From Chitinophaga parva (GTDB taxonomy: Bacteria; Bacteroidota; Bacteroidia; Chitinophagales; Chitinophagaceae): a stretch of DNA of 64,000 bases. A program made the translations under genes and the position numbers. Where the stretch lies: the NCBI RefSeq assembly GCF_003071345.1, contig NZ_QCYK01000002.1:310001-374000 (forward strand). The letters are read 5' to 3'. The notes beneath the pieces were generated by a model. That model made no database searches. It was not told the origin of the DNA and worked only from the letters and a program-made list of their open reading frames with translations. Positions 28,531 through 36,999 of the stretch are shown here, piece by piece (positions within the stretch are counted from its first letter, which is position 1; each line of letters begins with the position of its first letter).

Positions 28531-28950
28531 TCATTTTGCTTGCCCGATGTCCAATCTTTCTATTTTGCCTCCTGCACTTATATGAAATTTAAAGTAGGTT
28601 TTAAAATCTCCCCATCTTTCAGTATGAAAGTTCCCGAAAATAGCTAACCCATTGTTCTCAACCTTATCAATGCTTGTAAACTTTTCATGGCCGCAAGCCT
28701 CTTTTACAAAGCTTTGAAAATTGCGGGGATTGTCATCGTCAAAAAGTTTTGCATCAGCTGTAAAGTAAGCCAGAAACGTTTTTGCATCCCCATTTTGCCA
28801 GGCATCAAAAGCCGCTTTTACGGTTGTATTTGTTAGTTTACTTGTATCCATCACCATTTGTTTTTGTGTTGCTTTCTTCGTTGCTTGTCCGCAAACCTGC
28901 TGTGTTGCACACAAGAGGGCAGCAAGCAGGATGGCGATATTTATTTTCAT
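28531..28950 (-). CDS. Exported SnoaL/NTF2-like protein
   Basis: Small predicted periplasmic protein, 139 residues, with a signal peptide (about 1-22, LLAALLCATQQVCG) and an NTF2-like cone fold (VKAAFDAWQNGDAKTFLAYFT, short parts; LFDDDNP; HTERWGDFKTYFKF). Such domains bind small molecules or act as isomerases. No catalytic role can be assigned. It sits 1 base after the small membrane protein and 3 bases before the channel gene within the operon. Confidence 0.75.
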   Translation of the reverse strand: MKINIAILLAALLCATQQVCGQATKKATQKQMVMDTSKLTNTTVKAAFDAWQNGDAKTFLAYFTADAKLFDDDNPRNFQSFVKEACGHEKFTSIDKVENNGLAIFGNFHTERWGDFKTYFKFHISAGGKIERLDIGQAK

Positions 28951-28951
28951 C

Positions 28952-29305
28952 TTAGTGTGTATGAGAGAGCGGATGCTGCAGGTAGATAATTACTAATGAC
29001 AGTAAAAAGAAGGGCAACTCAATCAGCACTCCTTTAAAATCTTTATCTAACAAGTGAAAGCAGATAATTAAAAGGATGCCAGCGGCCATTAAAAAGTTAC
29101 CCCAGACAAAAGTTTTTGGTATCAGCATCAATACAACACTTAACAGTGTAAAGAAGCCCAAAACCAATACACCTTGCTTGCCGATACTCCATTTTCCGAA
29201 CATTTCGAGCATTTCATTTTTACCCGTAAGCATTGCCCAGCCTTGTTTAATCGCCATATAGGCCGCAAAAAGGATCAGTACGGCGTTGATGATCTTTAAC
29301 ACCAT
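28952..29305 (-). CDS. Small four-helix membrane protein
   Basis: 117-residue inner-membrane protein with four predicted transmembrane helices (about 5-25, 45-62, 70-87 and 93-110). A short loop between the first two helices holds KNEMLEMFGKW. No named family recognised. It lies between the aldehyde dehydrogenase (13 bases) and the SnoaL-like gene (1 base), so it is part of the carbonic anhydrase/bestrophin operon. Confidence 0.7.
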   Translation of the reverse strand: MVLKIINAVLILFAAYMAIKQGWAMLTGKNEMLEMFGKWSIGKQGVLVLGFFTLLSVVLMLIPKTFVWGNFLMAAGILLIICFHLLDKDFKGVLIELPFFLLSLVIIYLQHPLSHTH

Positions 29306-29318
29306 GATGGTTTTTTAA

Positions 29319-30692
29319 TTACGAAAATACGCTTAAATTACTTGCAATATCCTTACCGGCATACGGTGGGAATACATCCAGTTCCCAATCGGGATTTCCC
29401 ATCAACATTGCTTTGGTATTACTCAAGGCATCAAAGCCAGCTTTTCCGTAATATTTTCCCATGCCACTCATGCCAACGCCGCCAAATGGCAGGCTATCTA
29501 TCCAGCAATGCAGGTTAGTTTGATTAACGCATCCACCGCCAAAAGAGACGGCATTTAAAAAGTAGTCAATGTTTGCCTGGTTCTTGCTGAATATATATGC
29601 CGACAGGGATTTTGGTTTGCGTTTGATAATATTTATGATGTCTTTTAAATCGTTGTATGGCATCACCGGCAATACCGGACCAAAAATTTCCTGCTGCAAT
29701 GCCGGGTCGTCCCAGGTGCTCGGGTAAAGGATCGTTGGCTCAACATATCGTTCCTTTATATTGAAACGTCCACCCAAAACAACCTTTTCAGGCACAATAT
29801 AGGAAGCCACTCTTTCAGCATCATGCTCACTGATCATTCTTGCAAAATCGGGGCTTTGGCTTGGGTCGCTGCCATACATTTTGGTTACTGCAGCTTTCAG
29901 TTTTTCTATAAATTCGCTGGCAATATTTTCATGGACGTACACATAACCAGGAGCAATGCACCATTGCCCGGATATGGCATTGTGTCCCCATGAAATTCTG
30001 TCTGCAGCAATGTCAATATTAGCAGTTTCATCTACAATGGTGGGGTTCTGTCCGCCCAGTTCCAAGACAATAGGAGTGAGGTTTTCGGCAGCGGCTTTCA
30101 TGATGATCTTCCCAACAGCAGCGCTTCCTGTAAAGAAAATAAAATCAAAAGGCAATTGTAATAATTCAGTGATTTCTTCCCTTCCTCCCAATACAACATT
30201 TACTGCCTCGGGCTCAAAGTATTTTGGAATTAATTGCTGAAATAGATGAGCCGTATTGGGTGTCGTGTTAGCTGGCTTTAATATGACCGTGTTGCCAGCA
30301 GCTAACGCTGCAATAGCCGGATCAAGCAATAGCAGTATGGGGGCATTGAAAGGACCAATTACGAGCGTAACACCAAAAGGCTCTTTGTAAATGACGCCTT
30401 TATTGCCAGTTGCCTCCAGCCCTTTGGGGATGGGCACTTGCTGCGGCTGCATTAATGTCCTCAAATTCTCTTTATAGTATTTTATTACGCCGAGGGGCAC
30501 TGTTATTTCAAATAGTTGTTCAAATGGTGGTTTGCCAAAATCTTTATGAAGTGCTTCGCAGAATATTTCCTGGTTTTCGCGTAACATTTTTTCCATCCGG
30601 TTAAGCTGGTCAATACGCCAATCATAGGTTTTGGTTGATTCCGAATAAAAGAAATCTTTTTGTTTTTGAAAGATTGGCTGATAGGCGTTCAT
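29319..30692 (-). CDS. Aldehyde dehydrogenase (class 3-like)
   Basis: NAD(P)-dependent oxidation of an aldehyde to the acid. The 457 residues include the nucleotide-binding block (GPFNAPILLLLDP; AAGNTVILKPA), FFTGSAAVGK, the general base block LELGGQNP and the catalytic Cys in SGQWCIAPGYV, then the C-terminal block EIFGPVLPV. The lack of the usual N-terminal 30 residues points to the short class 3 or CALDH-like group. It is the first gene of the operon that ends with the carbonic anhydrase; a terminator at 30721-30750 separates it from the SDR gene upstream. Acid production could explain the pH/bicarbonate partners, which is speculative. Confidence 0.9.
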   Translation of the reverse strand: MNAYQPIFQKQKDFFYSESTKTYDWRIDQLNRMEKMLRENQEIFCEALHKDFGKPPFEQLFEITVPLGVIKYYKENLRTLMQPQQVPIPKGLEATGNKGVIYKEPFGVTLVIGPFNAPILLLLDPAIAALAAGNTVILKPANTTPNTAHLFQQLIPKYFEPEAVNVVLGGREEITELLQLPFDFIFFTGSAAVGKIIMKAAAENLTPIVLELGGQNPTIVDETANIDIAADRISWGHNAISGQWCIAPGYVYVHENIASEFIEKLKAAVTKMYGSDPSQSPDFARMISEHDAERVASYIVPEKVVLGGRFNIKERYVEPTILYPSTWDDPALQQEIFGPVLPVMPYNDLKDIINIIKRKPKSLSAYIFSKNQANIDYFLNAVSFGGGCVNQTNLHCWIDSLPFGGVGMSGMGKYYGKAGFDALSNTKAMLMGNPDWELDVFPPYAGKDIASNLSVFS

Positions 30693-30720
30693 ACATATAA
30701 GTTATAGATGAATAAAAGCA

Positions 30721-30750
30721 AAGACCAGCAGTTTTTGCTGCTGGTCTTTT
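30721..30750. terminator. Rho-independent, bidirectional-type terminator after the SDR gene
   Basis: Arms AAAGACCAGCAG (30721-30732) and CTGCTGGTCTTT (30739-30750) pair perfectly around TTTTTG. It ends the minus-strand SDR transcript 14 bases after its stop and so separates it from the aldehyde dehydrogenase operon. Confidence 0.8.
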
Positions 30751-30763
30751 AAGTACTTCTTTT

Positions 30764-31519
30764 TTATCTGGTGGTGTAGCCTCCATTTGCAAAGATGGTT
30801 TGCCCGGTTATCCACCAACCATCAGTTACTAAAAATTCAACCAGGAAGGCAATGTCTTTGATGTTAGTTAACCCTCCCAGGGCAGATGCAGATTTATGAT
30901 AGGCAACAGCTTCGGCTGTTTCCTGGCCATAAAAGAATGGAGTGTCCATTGGGCCAGGCGCTACTGCTGTTACGGAGATACCCCTTGGGCCAAACTCTTT
31001 GGAAGCTGCTCTTGTAAAATGTTCAACAGGTGCTTTGGCTCCCGCATAGGTTGAGTAGTATCCTGTGAAGGCGGCTAACAATGAAGTGACAATTGTACAG
31101 ATCTTGCCATTGTCATTTAATTTCTTTCCTGCTTCCTGCAGGAAGAAATAGGCAGATTTGGCATTTACGTCCATCATGGTATCGTATTCCTTTTCGGTAG
31201 TATCGGTAAATGGCTTCTTCAATACCATGCCTACCGTATTGATGGCTATATCGATACCACCAAATTTTGCCACTGTTTCGTCGAAAAGTTTAGTTACGTT
31301 TTCTACTTTGGTAAGGTCGCCCTGAAATAAAAACGCATCTGCTCCCAACGCCTTTACCTCCGCTAATGTTTTTTCACTTTCAGCTTTTGAGCCCTCGCTA
31401 TTGTAGTGAATGGCTAGTTTCGCTCCTTTTGCAGCGAAATCTCTGCTAAGTAAGCCGCCTAAGTTTTTACCGCCACCTGCTATTAAGACAACTTTGCCTT
31501 TTATATCATTTCTTGCCAT
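30764..31519 (-). CDS. Short-chain dehydrogenase/reductase
   Basis: NAD(P)-dependent oxidoreductase of 251 residues with a Rossmann fold. The cofactor motif reads LIAGGGKNLGGLLS (a TGxxxGxG variant), the catalytic Tyr and Lys lie in YSTYAGAKAPVEHF, and the PGPMDTPFF and GWWITGQTIFANGGYT blocks are typical of the classical SDR family. The substrate is unknown. It appears monocistronic, ended by the hairpin at 30721-30750. Confidence 0.9.
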   Translation of the reverse strand: MARNDIKGKVVLIAGGGKNLGGLLSRDFAAKGAKLAIHYNSEGSKAESEKTLAEVKALGADAFLFQGDLTKVENVTKLFDETVAKFGGIDIAINTVGMVLKKPFTDTTEKEYDTMMDVNAKSAYFFLQEAGKKLNDNGKICTIVTSLLAAFTGYYSTYAGAKAPVEHFTRAASKEFGPRGISVTAVAPGPMDTPFFYGQETAEAVAYHKSASALGGLTNIKDIAFLVEFLVTDGWWITGQTIFANGGYTTR

Positions 31520-31684
31520 AACATTATTTTTTGATGGATAATTGTTACGGCAAAACTCGATTACTTTATGAATTATATCATGGTGAACTTCACGGTTTTT
31601 TATAATGCTTATTTACTCTGTTGCTTGCAGAGCTCGCCGGGGGCCGGTAAGCTTATAAGGAATTTGGAAAAGCGGTGGTGATTT

Positions 31685-32785
31685 TTAGTAATGGCGGATC
31701 AGGGCGACGTGGTCATATTGTGCCAGCGCCCCATCATCCAGGAATTCCACCTCGCCACCCTGGCTGATGACCTGGCCGATGAGCACATCCACAGCATCCT
31801 GGATGCAGAAAGGATTGTCTTCAGGAGAGTCTTCCCGGAAGATGTGGTAAGGAGTATCTGCGCGGCGGGCGGGAAAATGGAAATTCCTTTCGACTACAAG
31901 GAGATGAGCATTGTTTTCCCAGGCCGCGGTCCAGGCTTCCAGGATGCCAACGCTGAGTTTTTTCTCGTCGGCAGCTGTCTCCAGGTTGGTGAGCAATAGC
32001 TTGTTATTATGCTGGTACCAGGTTTCGAGGCAAGGTTGTATCAGCGTCCGTAACGTTTGTTCGCCGGCATCTTCATAATTACCATGGATATAGCCCGCGA
32101 TCTGTGTGAGATGCCGGGAATGCACTTTGAAATGCCCTACCACTTTCTCCGGGCCCAGAATGAATACAGGCAGGGGATACCTGGCCAGGATATGGGAGAG
32201 TTCCTGGTCCATGTGCTCCAAGAACTTATCCATCACTATTTCCCTGCGGGTGCCGGCATCGCTGAAGTTGGCCACCTGTTCGGGCTTTTCGTTCACATAG
32301 GCATATACATCGGTAGGGATCTCCGTTTTTAAAGGGGTGAACTGCGTTTCGCCGGCCAGGTAAAACTGGCAGTGCTGTTCGCTGAGGATGAGCACCAGGT
32401 ATTGGCGGAGTTGCTTACTGTCAGCCACTAGGTCCCGGATGGCGAAGTAATCACCAATGACAATTCTTTCTTCTACCAGCTGATCGAGGTAGAATAGTTT
32501 GCTTTTATGCGGCGAGGCAAAAAGGGCTAAGCTTTGCTGGCGGATATTATAATTCACCCGTAGCTGCAGTTTCTCCAGCCTGCCCATCACGGCAAGCGCC
32601 ATTTCTGCCGTGTAGTTCTTGAACAATAAACGCCTTGTATTTTCCAGGGCGATCTTTAGGCGATGTTTCAACTCCGCGCGGGAGGAGAACGTGGGATGGC
32701 ACGGCAGCAGGATGGAAACGGCAGGAGGAACCGGCTCAAGGCCTATGATGTCTTTGTAGACGACTGTGGCAGGATATTTTATCAT
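31685..32785 (-). CDS. baeRF-family protein (archaeo-eukaryotic release factor-like, family 3 type)
   Basis: Predicted cytoplasmic translation-associated protein of 366 residues. It opens with ISILLPCHPTF-type sequence (VSILLPCHPTF), has a long helical linker, a middle eRF1 domain-2-like block (RREIVMDKFLEHMDQELSHIL, in part) and a C-terminal L7Ae-like block (GGEVEFLDDGALAQYDHVALIRHY, in part). No GGQ motif is visible. Bacterial baeRF proteins are predicted to act on stalled ribosomes but are little studied. It stands alone on the minus strand, and a palindrome in front of it (32837-32848) resembles the sites of the Fnr cluster. Confidence 0.72.
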   Translation of the reverse strand: MIKYPATVVYKDIIGLEPVPPAVSILLPCHPTFSSRAELKHRLKIALENTRRLLFKNYTAEMALAVMGRLEKLQLRVNYNIRQQSLALFASPHKSKLFYLDQLVEERIVIGDYFAIRDLVADSKQLRQYLVLILSEQHCQFYLAGETQFTPLKTEIPTDVYAYVNEKPEQVANFSDAGTRREIVMDKFLEHMDQELSHILARYPLPVFILGPEKVVGHFKVHSRHLTQIAGYIHGNYEDAGEQTLRTLIQPCLETWYQHNNKLLLTNLETAADEKKLSVGILEAWTAAWENNAHLLVVERNFHFPARRADTPYHIFREDSPEDNPFCIQDAVDVLIGQVISQGGEVEFLDDGALAQYDHVALIRHY

Positions 32786-32805
32786 ATAATGAGAATAAGA
32801 AGTAA

Positions 32806-32848
32806 TGAAGGTAGGAGGCTGGCGCGGACCTGCCGATGACCTGCGTCA
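32806..32848 (-). promoter_or_regulatory. Possible promoter with TGAC-N4-GTCA palindrome for the baeRF gene
   Basis: TGACctgcGTCA lies at 32837-32848. On the minus strand a -7-like element TACCTTCA covers 32813-32806, nearly the same sequence (TAGCTTCA) as in the nitroreductase promoter. The palindrome centre is about 42 bases upstream of the expected start site, the same layout as the Fnr-type promoters, but the half-site is TGAC rather than TGAT. The rest of 32786-33190 holds nothing recognised. Confidence 0.4.
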
Positions 32849-33190
32849 CAACCTGCGCTGACACTGCTTATGTTGATGTCTGTTATGCGAGGCATGCCTT
32901 GCATGTTCCGGCGGTGGAAAGCAGGCCCCGGTGAAGCACCCGGCTGCTTTGGCAGTTGTTTTGGAACACGGTGATGCCTCCCGGTTTTTGTAACCAGGAC
33001 GATCGATGGATGTGGGAGATTTTATCTGTTGAGGCGGTTTCGGGGAGATTGAGGGTCTTCGATGCAGCGTTGTCTGTGCACTCCTGGAAGATGGCTGGAT
33101 GCCGGCGGTGCCAGTTCTTTTACAACGAGCCTATGCGGGAATACTGCATGGATCAAAGGAATGTTCCAGGACCCGGTTCGCCTGTAGTGA

Positions 33191-34078
33191 TCAGTTAAAA
33201 GTCTGGCGAAATTCCAGCGGCGATAAATTCGTTTTCTTTTTGAAAAGTGTGCTAAAGGATTGCGCGTGCTCAAAGCCTAAGGCATAGGCGATCTCGCCGA
33301 CCGAGAGACGGGTCGTGGAAAGCTTTTCTTTGGCTTTCGCGATCAGTTTTTCATGAATATGTTGCTGTGTGTTCTGCCCGGTATGAACCCGAAGCAGGTC
33401 GCTCAGATAGTTCGGCGACAGGTTCATCTGTGCAGCAATATATTGTACTGTGAGTAAACCTTGTATGTCGCTGTTAAAGTAGTCATCGATCAGCTGCTCA
33501 AACCTGGTCAGCAGCGCGGAACCATTATTCTTGCGGGTCAAAAACTGCCGCTCATAAAAACGGTTGGAATATTTTAGCAGGGTCTCGATCTGCGTCAGGA
33601 TGATCTCCTGGGTATGCTTATCGATATGCTGGCACTCTTTATCAATTTTATGGAGGATCGTGATGAGGTCATCTTCTTCCTCAGCAGACAGGTGCAGCGC
33701 TTCGTTCACCGCGTAATCGAAAAAACTATAGTGATGAATGCTGTTCGCCAGCGTATGCTGCAAGAGGAAGTCCGGATGAAAGATCAGGAGATAACCGGAC
33801 CCGCATTCCATATTTTGCAGGTCCAGTTGTTGCACCTGGTTAGGCGCCGTAAAGCTCAATACTCCTTTATCATAATCATAATGCTGCTGTCCGTACCTGA
33901 CCTTGCCTTTGGCTTCGCGTTTGAGCGCCACGCAATAGAAGCGGTTCACGAAACCTTTCCAGATCTCGTGTTCCAAAAAAACACTTTCAGCCAGATTGAT
34001 CACGCTCACCAGCGGATGGCGGGGTTCGGGCAATGACAGCAACCGGTGAAATTCTGATATGGAGTTAATGGCATTCAT
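33191..34078 (-). CDS. AraC-family transcriptional regulator (paralogue 1)
   Basis: 295-residue regulator with an N-terminal cupin-like sensor region (HPLVSVINLAES; RYGQQHYDYDKGVLSF) and a C-terminal AraC DNA-binding domain (AAQMNLSPNYLSDLLRVHTG; EIAYALGFEHAQSFSTLFKKK). I chose ATG 34078; the in-frame TTG at 34084 is less likely. It is clearly paralogous to the gene at 36015-36935 over its full length (shared ends PLEFRQ-FN, GQTTQQHIH-type block). It lies 9 bases after the aldo/keto reductase gene, so the pair forms an operon. Confidence 0.9.
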   Translation of the reverse strand: MNAINSISEFHRLLSLPEPRHPLVSVINLAESVFLEHEIWKGFVNRFYCVALKREAKGKVRYGQQHYDYDKGVLSFTAPNQVQQLDLQNMECGSGYLLIFHPDFLLQHTLANSIHHYSFFDYAVNEALHLSAEEEDDLITILHKIDKECQHIDKHTQEIILTQIETLLKYSNRFYERQFLTRKNNGSALLTRFEQLIDDYFNSDIQGLLTVQYIAAQMNLSPNYLSDLLRVHTGQNTQQHIHEKLIAKAKEKLSTTRLSVGEIAYALGFEHAQSFSTLFKKKTNLSPLEFRQTFN

Positions 34079-34087
34079 AAACAAAAG

Positions 34088-35092
34088 TTAATCAATTAAG
34101 CCCATACTAAATTCATCATATGGGGCGCCCGTGTCTGTACCCAATGGCACGATGCTTTCCAGTTGTGAAAGGTCCGCCTCCGTCAACTCAATGGTTGTTG
34201 CCGCAAGGTTTTGCTCCAGGTACTTTCTGCGTTTCGTTCCCGGGATCGGCAAAATGCCCTTGTTCATGATCCAGGCCAAAGCCAGCTGCGAAGAAGTGAC
34301 GTTCTTTGCTTCCGCCATGGCCTCAATTGCCTTAACCAATTCAATATTCTTATTAAACATTTCACCCTGGAAACGCGGGATTGCCCTGCGGAAATCGTTC
34401 TCCGGCAGGTCATCAATGCTTTTGATCTGCCCCGATAAAAACCCACGGCCTAATGGTGAGTAAGCTACAAACCCAATACCAAGTTCATTTAAGGTGGCTA
34501 ACACGCCGCGTTCTTCTACTGTTCGTTCAAATAAGGAATACTCGCTTTGTACCGCGGTGACCGGGTGTACTGCATGCGCCCGCTTGACCGTTTCAGACGA
34601 TACTTCCGACAGACCAATATAACCTACTTTACCTTCTTTAACCAGCCCGGCCATGGCTTCAACCGTTTCTTCGATCGGCGTGTTTTTATCCAGGCGATGC
34701 AGGTAATACAGATCAATGTAGTCGGTGTTGAGATTCTTTAGGGAACGCTCTAAAGATTTCTTTACATAGGCCTTTTTACCATTGATAGCCCATGTCACTT
34801 TATTGTTATCATCGATCTCCCAGCCAAACTTGGTGGCCAGAATGTACTGATCGCGCTTACCGCTGATCGCCTTGGCGATGAGCTGCTCATTTTTCAGCGG
34901 CCCGTACAGGTCGGCCGTATCCAAAAAATTACCGCCTAGCTCAAGCGAACGGTGGATCGTCGCGATGGCTTCCTGCTCATCTGCGGGACCATATATATTT
35001 GCTTCTTCAAAACCTGTCATGCCCATGCAGCCCAGGCCGATTACGGGAACAACCAAACCCTGGCTGCCCAATGCAATTTGTTTTATTTCCAT
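34088..35092 (-). CDS. Aldo/keto reductase
   Basis: NADPH-dependent carbonyl reductase with a TIM-barrel fold, 334 residues. Motifs: GLGCMGMTGFEE near the start, FLDTADLYG (catalytic Asp/Tyr), ILATKFGW (catalytic Lys), DLYYLHRLD (catalytic His) and IPIPGTKRRKYLEQN-type cofactor block (LPIPGTKRRKYLEQN). I chose ATG 35092 because MEIKQIALGSQG fits the family start; an upstream frame extension reads as non-homologous sequence. It precedes the AraC paralogue 1, which may be regulated by or regulate it. Confidence 0.92.
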   Translation of the reverse strand: MEIKQIALGSQGLVVPVIGLGCMGMTGFEEANIYGPADEQEAIATIHRSLELGGNFLDTADLYGPLKNEQLIAKAISGKRDQYILATKFGWEIDDNNKVTWAINGKKAYVKKSLERSLKNLNTDYIDLYYLHRLDKNTPIEETVEAMAGLVKEGKVGYIGLSEVSSETVKRAHAVHPVTAVQSEYSLFERTVEERGVLATLNELGIGFVAYSPLGRGFLSGQIKSIDDLPENDFRRAIPRFQGEMFNKNIELVKAIEAMAEAKNVTSSQLALAWIMNKGILPIPGTKRRKYLEQNLAATTIELTEADLSQLESIVPLGTDTGAPYDEFSMGLID

Positions 35093-35384
35093 GATCCAAA
35101 GATCGGCAAGCCCGGTCAGGAACATGTATGCAAACCCCTGAAGCTTGTAAGCAAATCAAGGACTAACGCCTGATCACTCGCCGCTTATTTTATTAGTCTT
35201 TCTAAAAGCTCCGGAACTTTGTCCTTTTCTCTCCGCATAAATAAGGGTAATGGATACCCCGAAAGTAGAACGGTGCGTCCTTTTTTTGTTTTCCGCGCAG
35301 CATTACGCGCACCGGCTAAATCAGGGTATGGCAAGAGGAAAGACCCAAAACGCGGACAGCAACTTGACGGGCCTGGCCAAACAG

Positions 35385-35744
35385 CTATTCTTCTTTGGTC
35401 AAATAATACCTGAATACTTCGGTATTGCTGCTAGGAACAAATTCCACAGCCGCGGTCACCAGTTGCCAGTCTTCGTCAAAATAAGGCTTCAGGAGCCGCA
35501 TTAACATTTGTTCATAGGCGGCCGGTTCTTCTTTTGCCTTTACATGCGTGTTCAGATCAACCTGTTTCTGAACCTGGGCCGTATCATCCCGGGTAATGAA
35601 CATATTGTTGGCCCTGTGGCCCACTGTAAATGTTGCATGACTATCAACAAGTGTGATCGTCATGTGTTTTAGTTTGGGCTTCTGCTGCGCGAAGCCATGA
35701 GATCCCGCGGCGAGCAACAGCGCGGCGATCAGGGCCTTTTTCAT
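35385..35744 (-). CDS. Small exported protein of unknown function
   Basis: 119 residues with a signal peptide (MKKALIAALLLAAGSHGFAQ, about 1-20). The mature part has two beta-strand segments (HMTITLVDSHATFTVG; NMFITRDD) and a helical stretch (AYEQMLMRLLKPYFDEDWQL). No family recognised. The upstream region 35093-35384 shows no gene. Confidence 0.55.
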   Translation of the reverse strand: MKKALIAALLLAAGSHGFAQQKPKLKHMTITLVDSHATFTVGHRANNMFITRDDTAQVQKQVDLNTHVKAKEEPAAYEQMLMRLLKPYFDEDWQLVTAAVEFVPSSNTEVFRYYLTKEE

Positions 35745-36014
35745 GGTATAAGATTTTATTTTTCCAAAATTAAGTTCCCTATATTAACCATATGTTACCT
35801 GGATGACATGAAATGAAGCAGCATGGGATCATTCATAGAAGAAGAAAAAGACATGAGTATAAAATAAGCTATGTCAGGCGCGCTTAACTTTAAAAGATAA
35901 GATGGAAAAGAAGGTGCCCCAACGCTCGGTCGAAATTGACCTGCAAATTGTACACTACTACAAAATGACGGGTATTAATGGAATTTTTATGCGAGGATAA
36001 GTGTCTTTTGCCAT

Positions 36015-36935
36015 TCAATTAAATGACTGCCTAAACTCCAACGGCGAGAGCTTCGTTTTTGTCTTGAATAGCTTGCTGAAAGATTGTGGATGTTCAAAAC
36101 CTAGCTCATAAGCGATTTCACTTATTGTCAGGGTTGTCGTTGAGAGTTTTTCTTTGGCTATGTCAATAAGCTTGTTGTGAATGTGTTGTTGTGTGGTTTG
36201 TCCTGTTAATGTTTTAAGTAAGCTACCCAAATAATTAGGTGAAACATTCAGCAGGCCCGCAATGTGTTGAGCCGTGGGTAAGCCTTTGTATGTTGGATCG
36301 CTATTGTTAAAATAATCGTCAAGGATTTTTTCCAGTCGTTCCAGTATTTGATGGCTGCTCTTTTTCCGGGTAATGAATTGGCGTTGGTAAAAACGCTCGC
36401 AGTAATTGAGCAACAATTCGATTTGGGCAATGATGATGTTTTGACTAAACTTGTCAATATTGGAATGATACTCCCGCTGAATGTTCAGCAGGATGTCTGT
36501 AATAATAACTTCTTCTTTTTCTGAGAGAAAAAGGGCTTCGTTTACGGCATAGCCAAAAAATTCGTATTGCTTAATGCTTTTTGCCAACGTTGTGTTCCAG
36601 ATAAAATCCGGGTGAATCAGCAAAAGCCATCCTGTTGGTTTTGCATTGGACGGGTTGTCTATCTCAAGACGCATCAGCTGCCCGGGCGAGATAAACGATA
36701 ACAGGCCTTCATCAAAATCATACTGCTGTTGCCCGTAGCGGAATTTCCCTTGCGGCATGCATCGCTTTAAGCCGATGGAATAGAAATGCTGAACCCAACA
36801 GATCTCCTTTTCACCGGTCTGATATTCTACCAAACCATAGTCCACCAGGCTAACCAGCGGGTGTTCGGGTTTAGGTAAGCCACTTATTTTGTGAAAGTCG
36901 CTGATGGTATTGAATATGTATTTTTTTTGCTTCAT
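36015..36935 (-). CDS. AraC-family transcriptional regulator (paralogue 2)
   Basis: 306-residue regulator, a full-length paralogue of the gene at 33191-34078. Sensor region: HPLVSLVDYG; RYGQQQYDFDEGLLSF; DNA-binding region: AGLLNVSPNYLGSLLKTLTG; EIAYELGFEHPQSFSKLFKTK; ending PLEFRQSFN. It follows the SDR gene by 64 bases on the same strand. Between 35745 and 36014 only a 32-codon frame (35902-36000) of doubtful meaning is seen. Confidence 0.9.
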   Translation of the reverse strand: MKQKKYIFNTISDFHKISGLPKPEHPLVSLVDYGLVEYQTGEKEICWVQHFYSIGLKRCMPQGKFRYGQQQYDFDEGLLSFISPGQLMRLEIDNPSNAKPTGWLLLIHPDFIWNTTLAKSIKQYEFFGYAVNEALFLSEKEEVIITDILLNIQREYHSNIDKFSQNIIIAQIELLLNYCERFYQRQFITRKKSSHQILERLEKILDDYFNNSDPTYKGLPTAQHIAGLLNVSPNYLGSLLKTLTGQTTQQHIHNKLIDIAKEKLSTTTLTISEIAYELGFEHPQSFSKLFKTKTKLSPLEFRQSFN

Positions 36936-36999
36936 GGCCTTCTCAAAATTAGGAAAAAGCGATAGAACCTGGATCGCCCTATCGCTTTTGGTATTGCAA

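Noticed and set aside
31570..31581. TGAA-N4-ATCA as a further Fnr-type box before the SDR gene at 30764-31519
   Set aside because: One core base is wrong and no -7 element lies at the expected position.
35250..35504. 84-codon plus-strand frame between the aldo/keto reductase and the exported protein
   Set aside because: No recognisable motif, overlaps the well-supported minus-strand exported protein gene.
35902..36000. 32-codon frame upstream of AraC paralogue 2
   Set aside because: Too short, no family, could be a gene remnant but nothing supports it.
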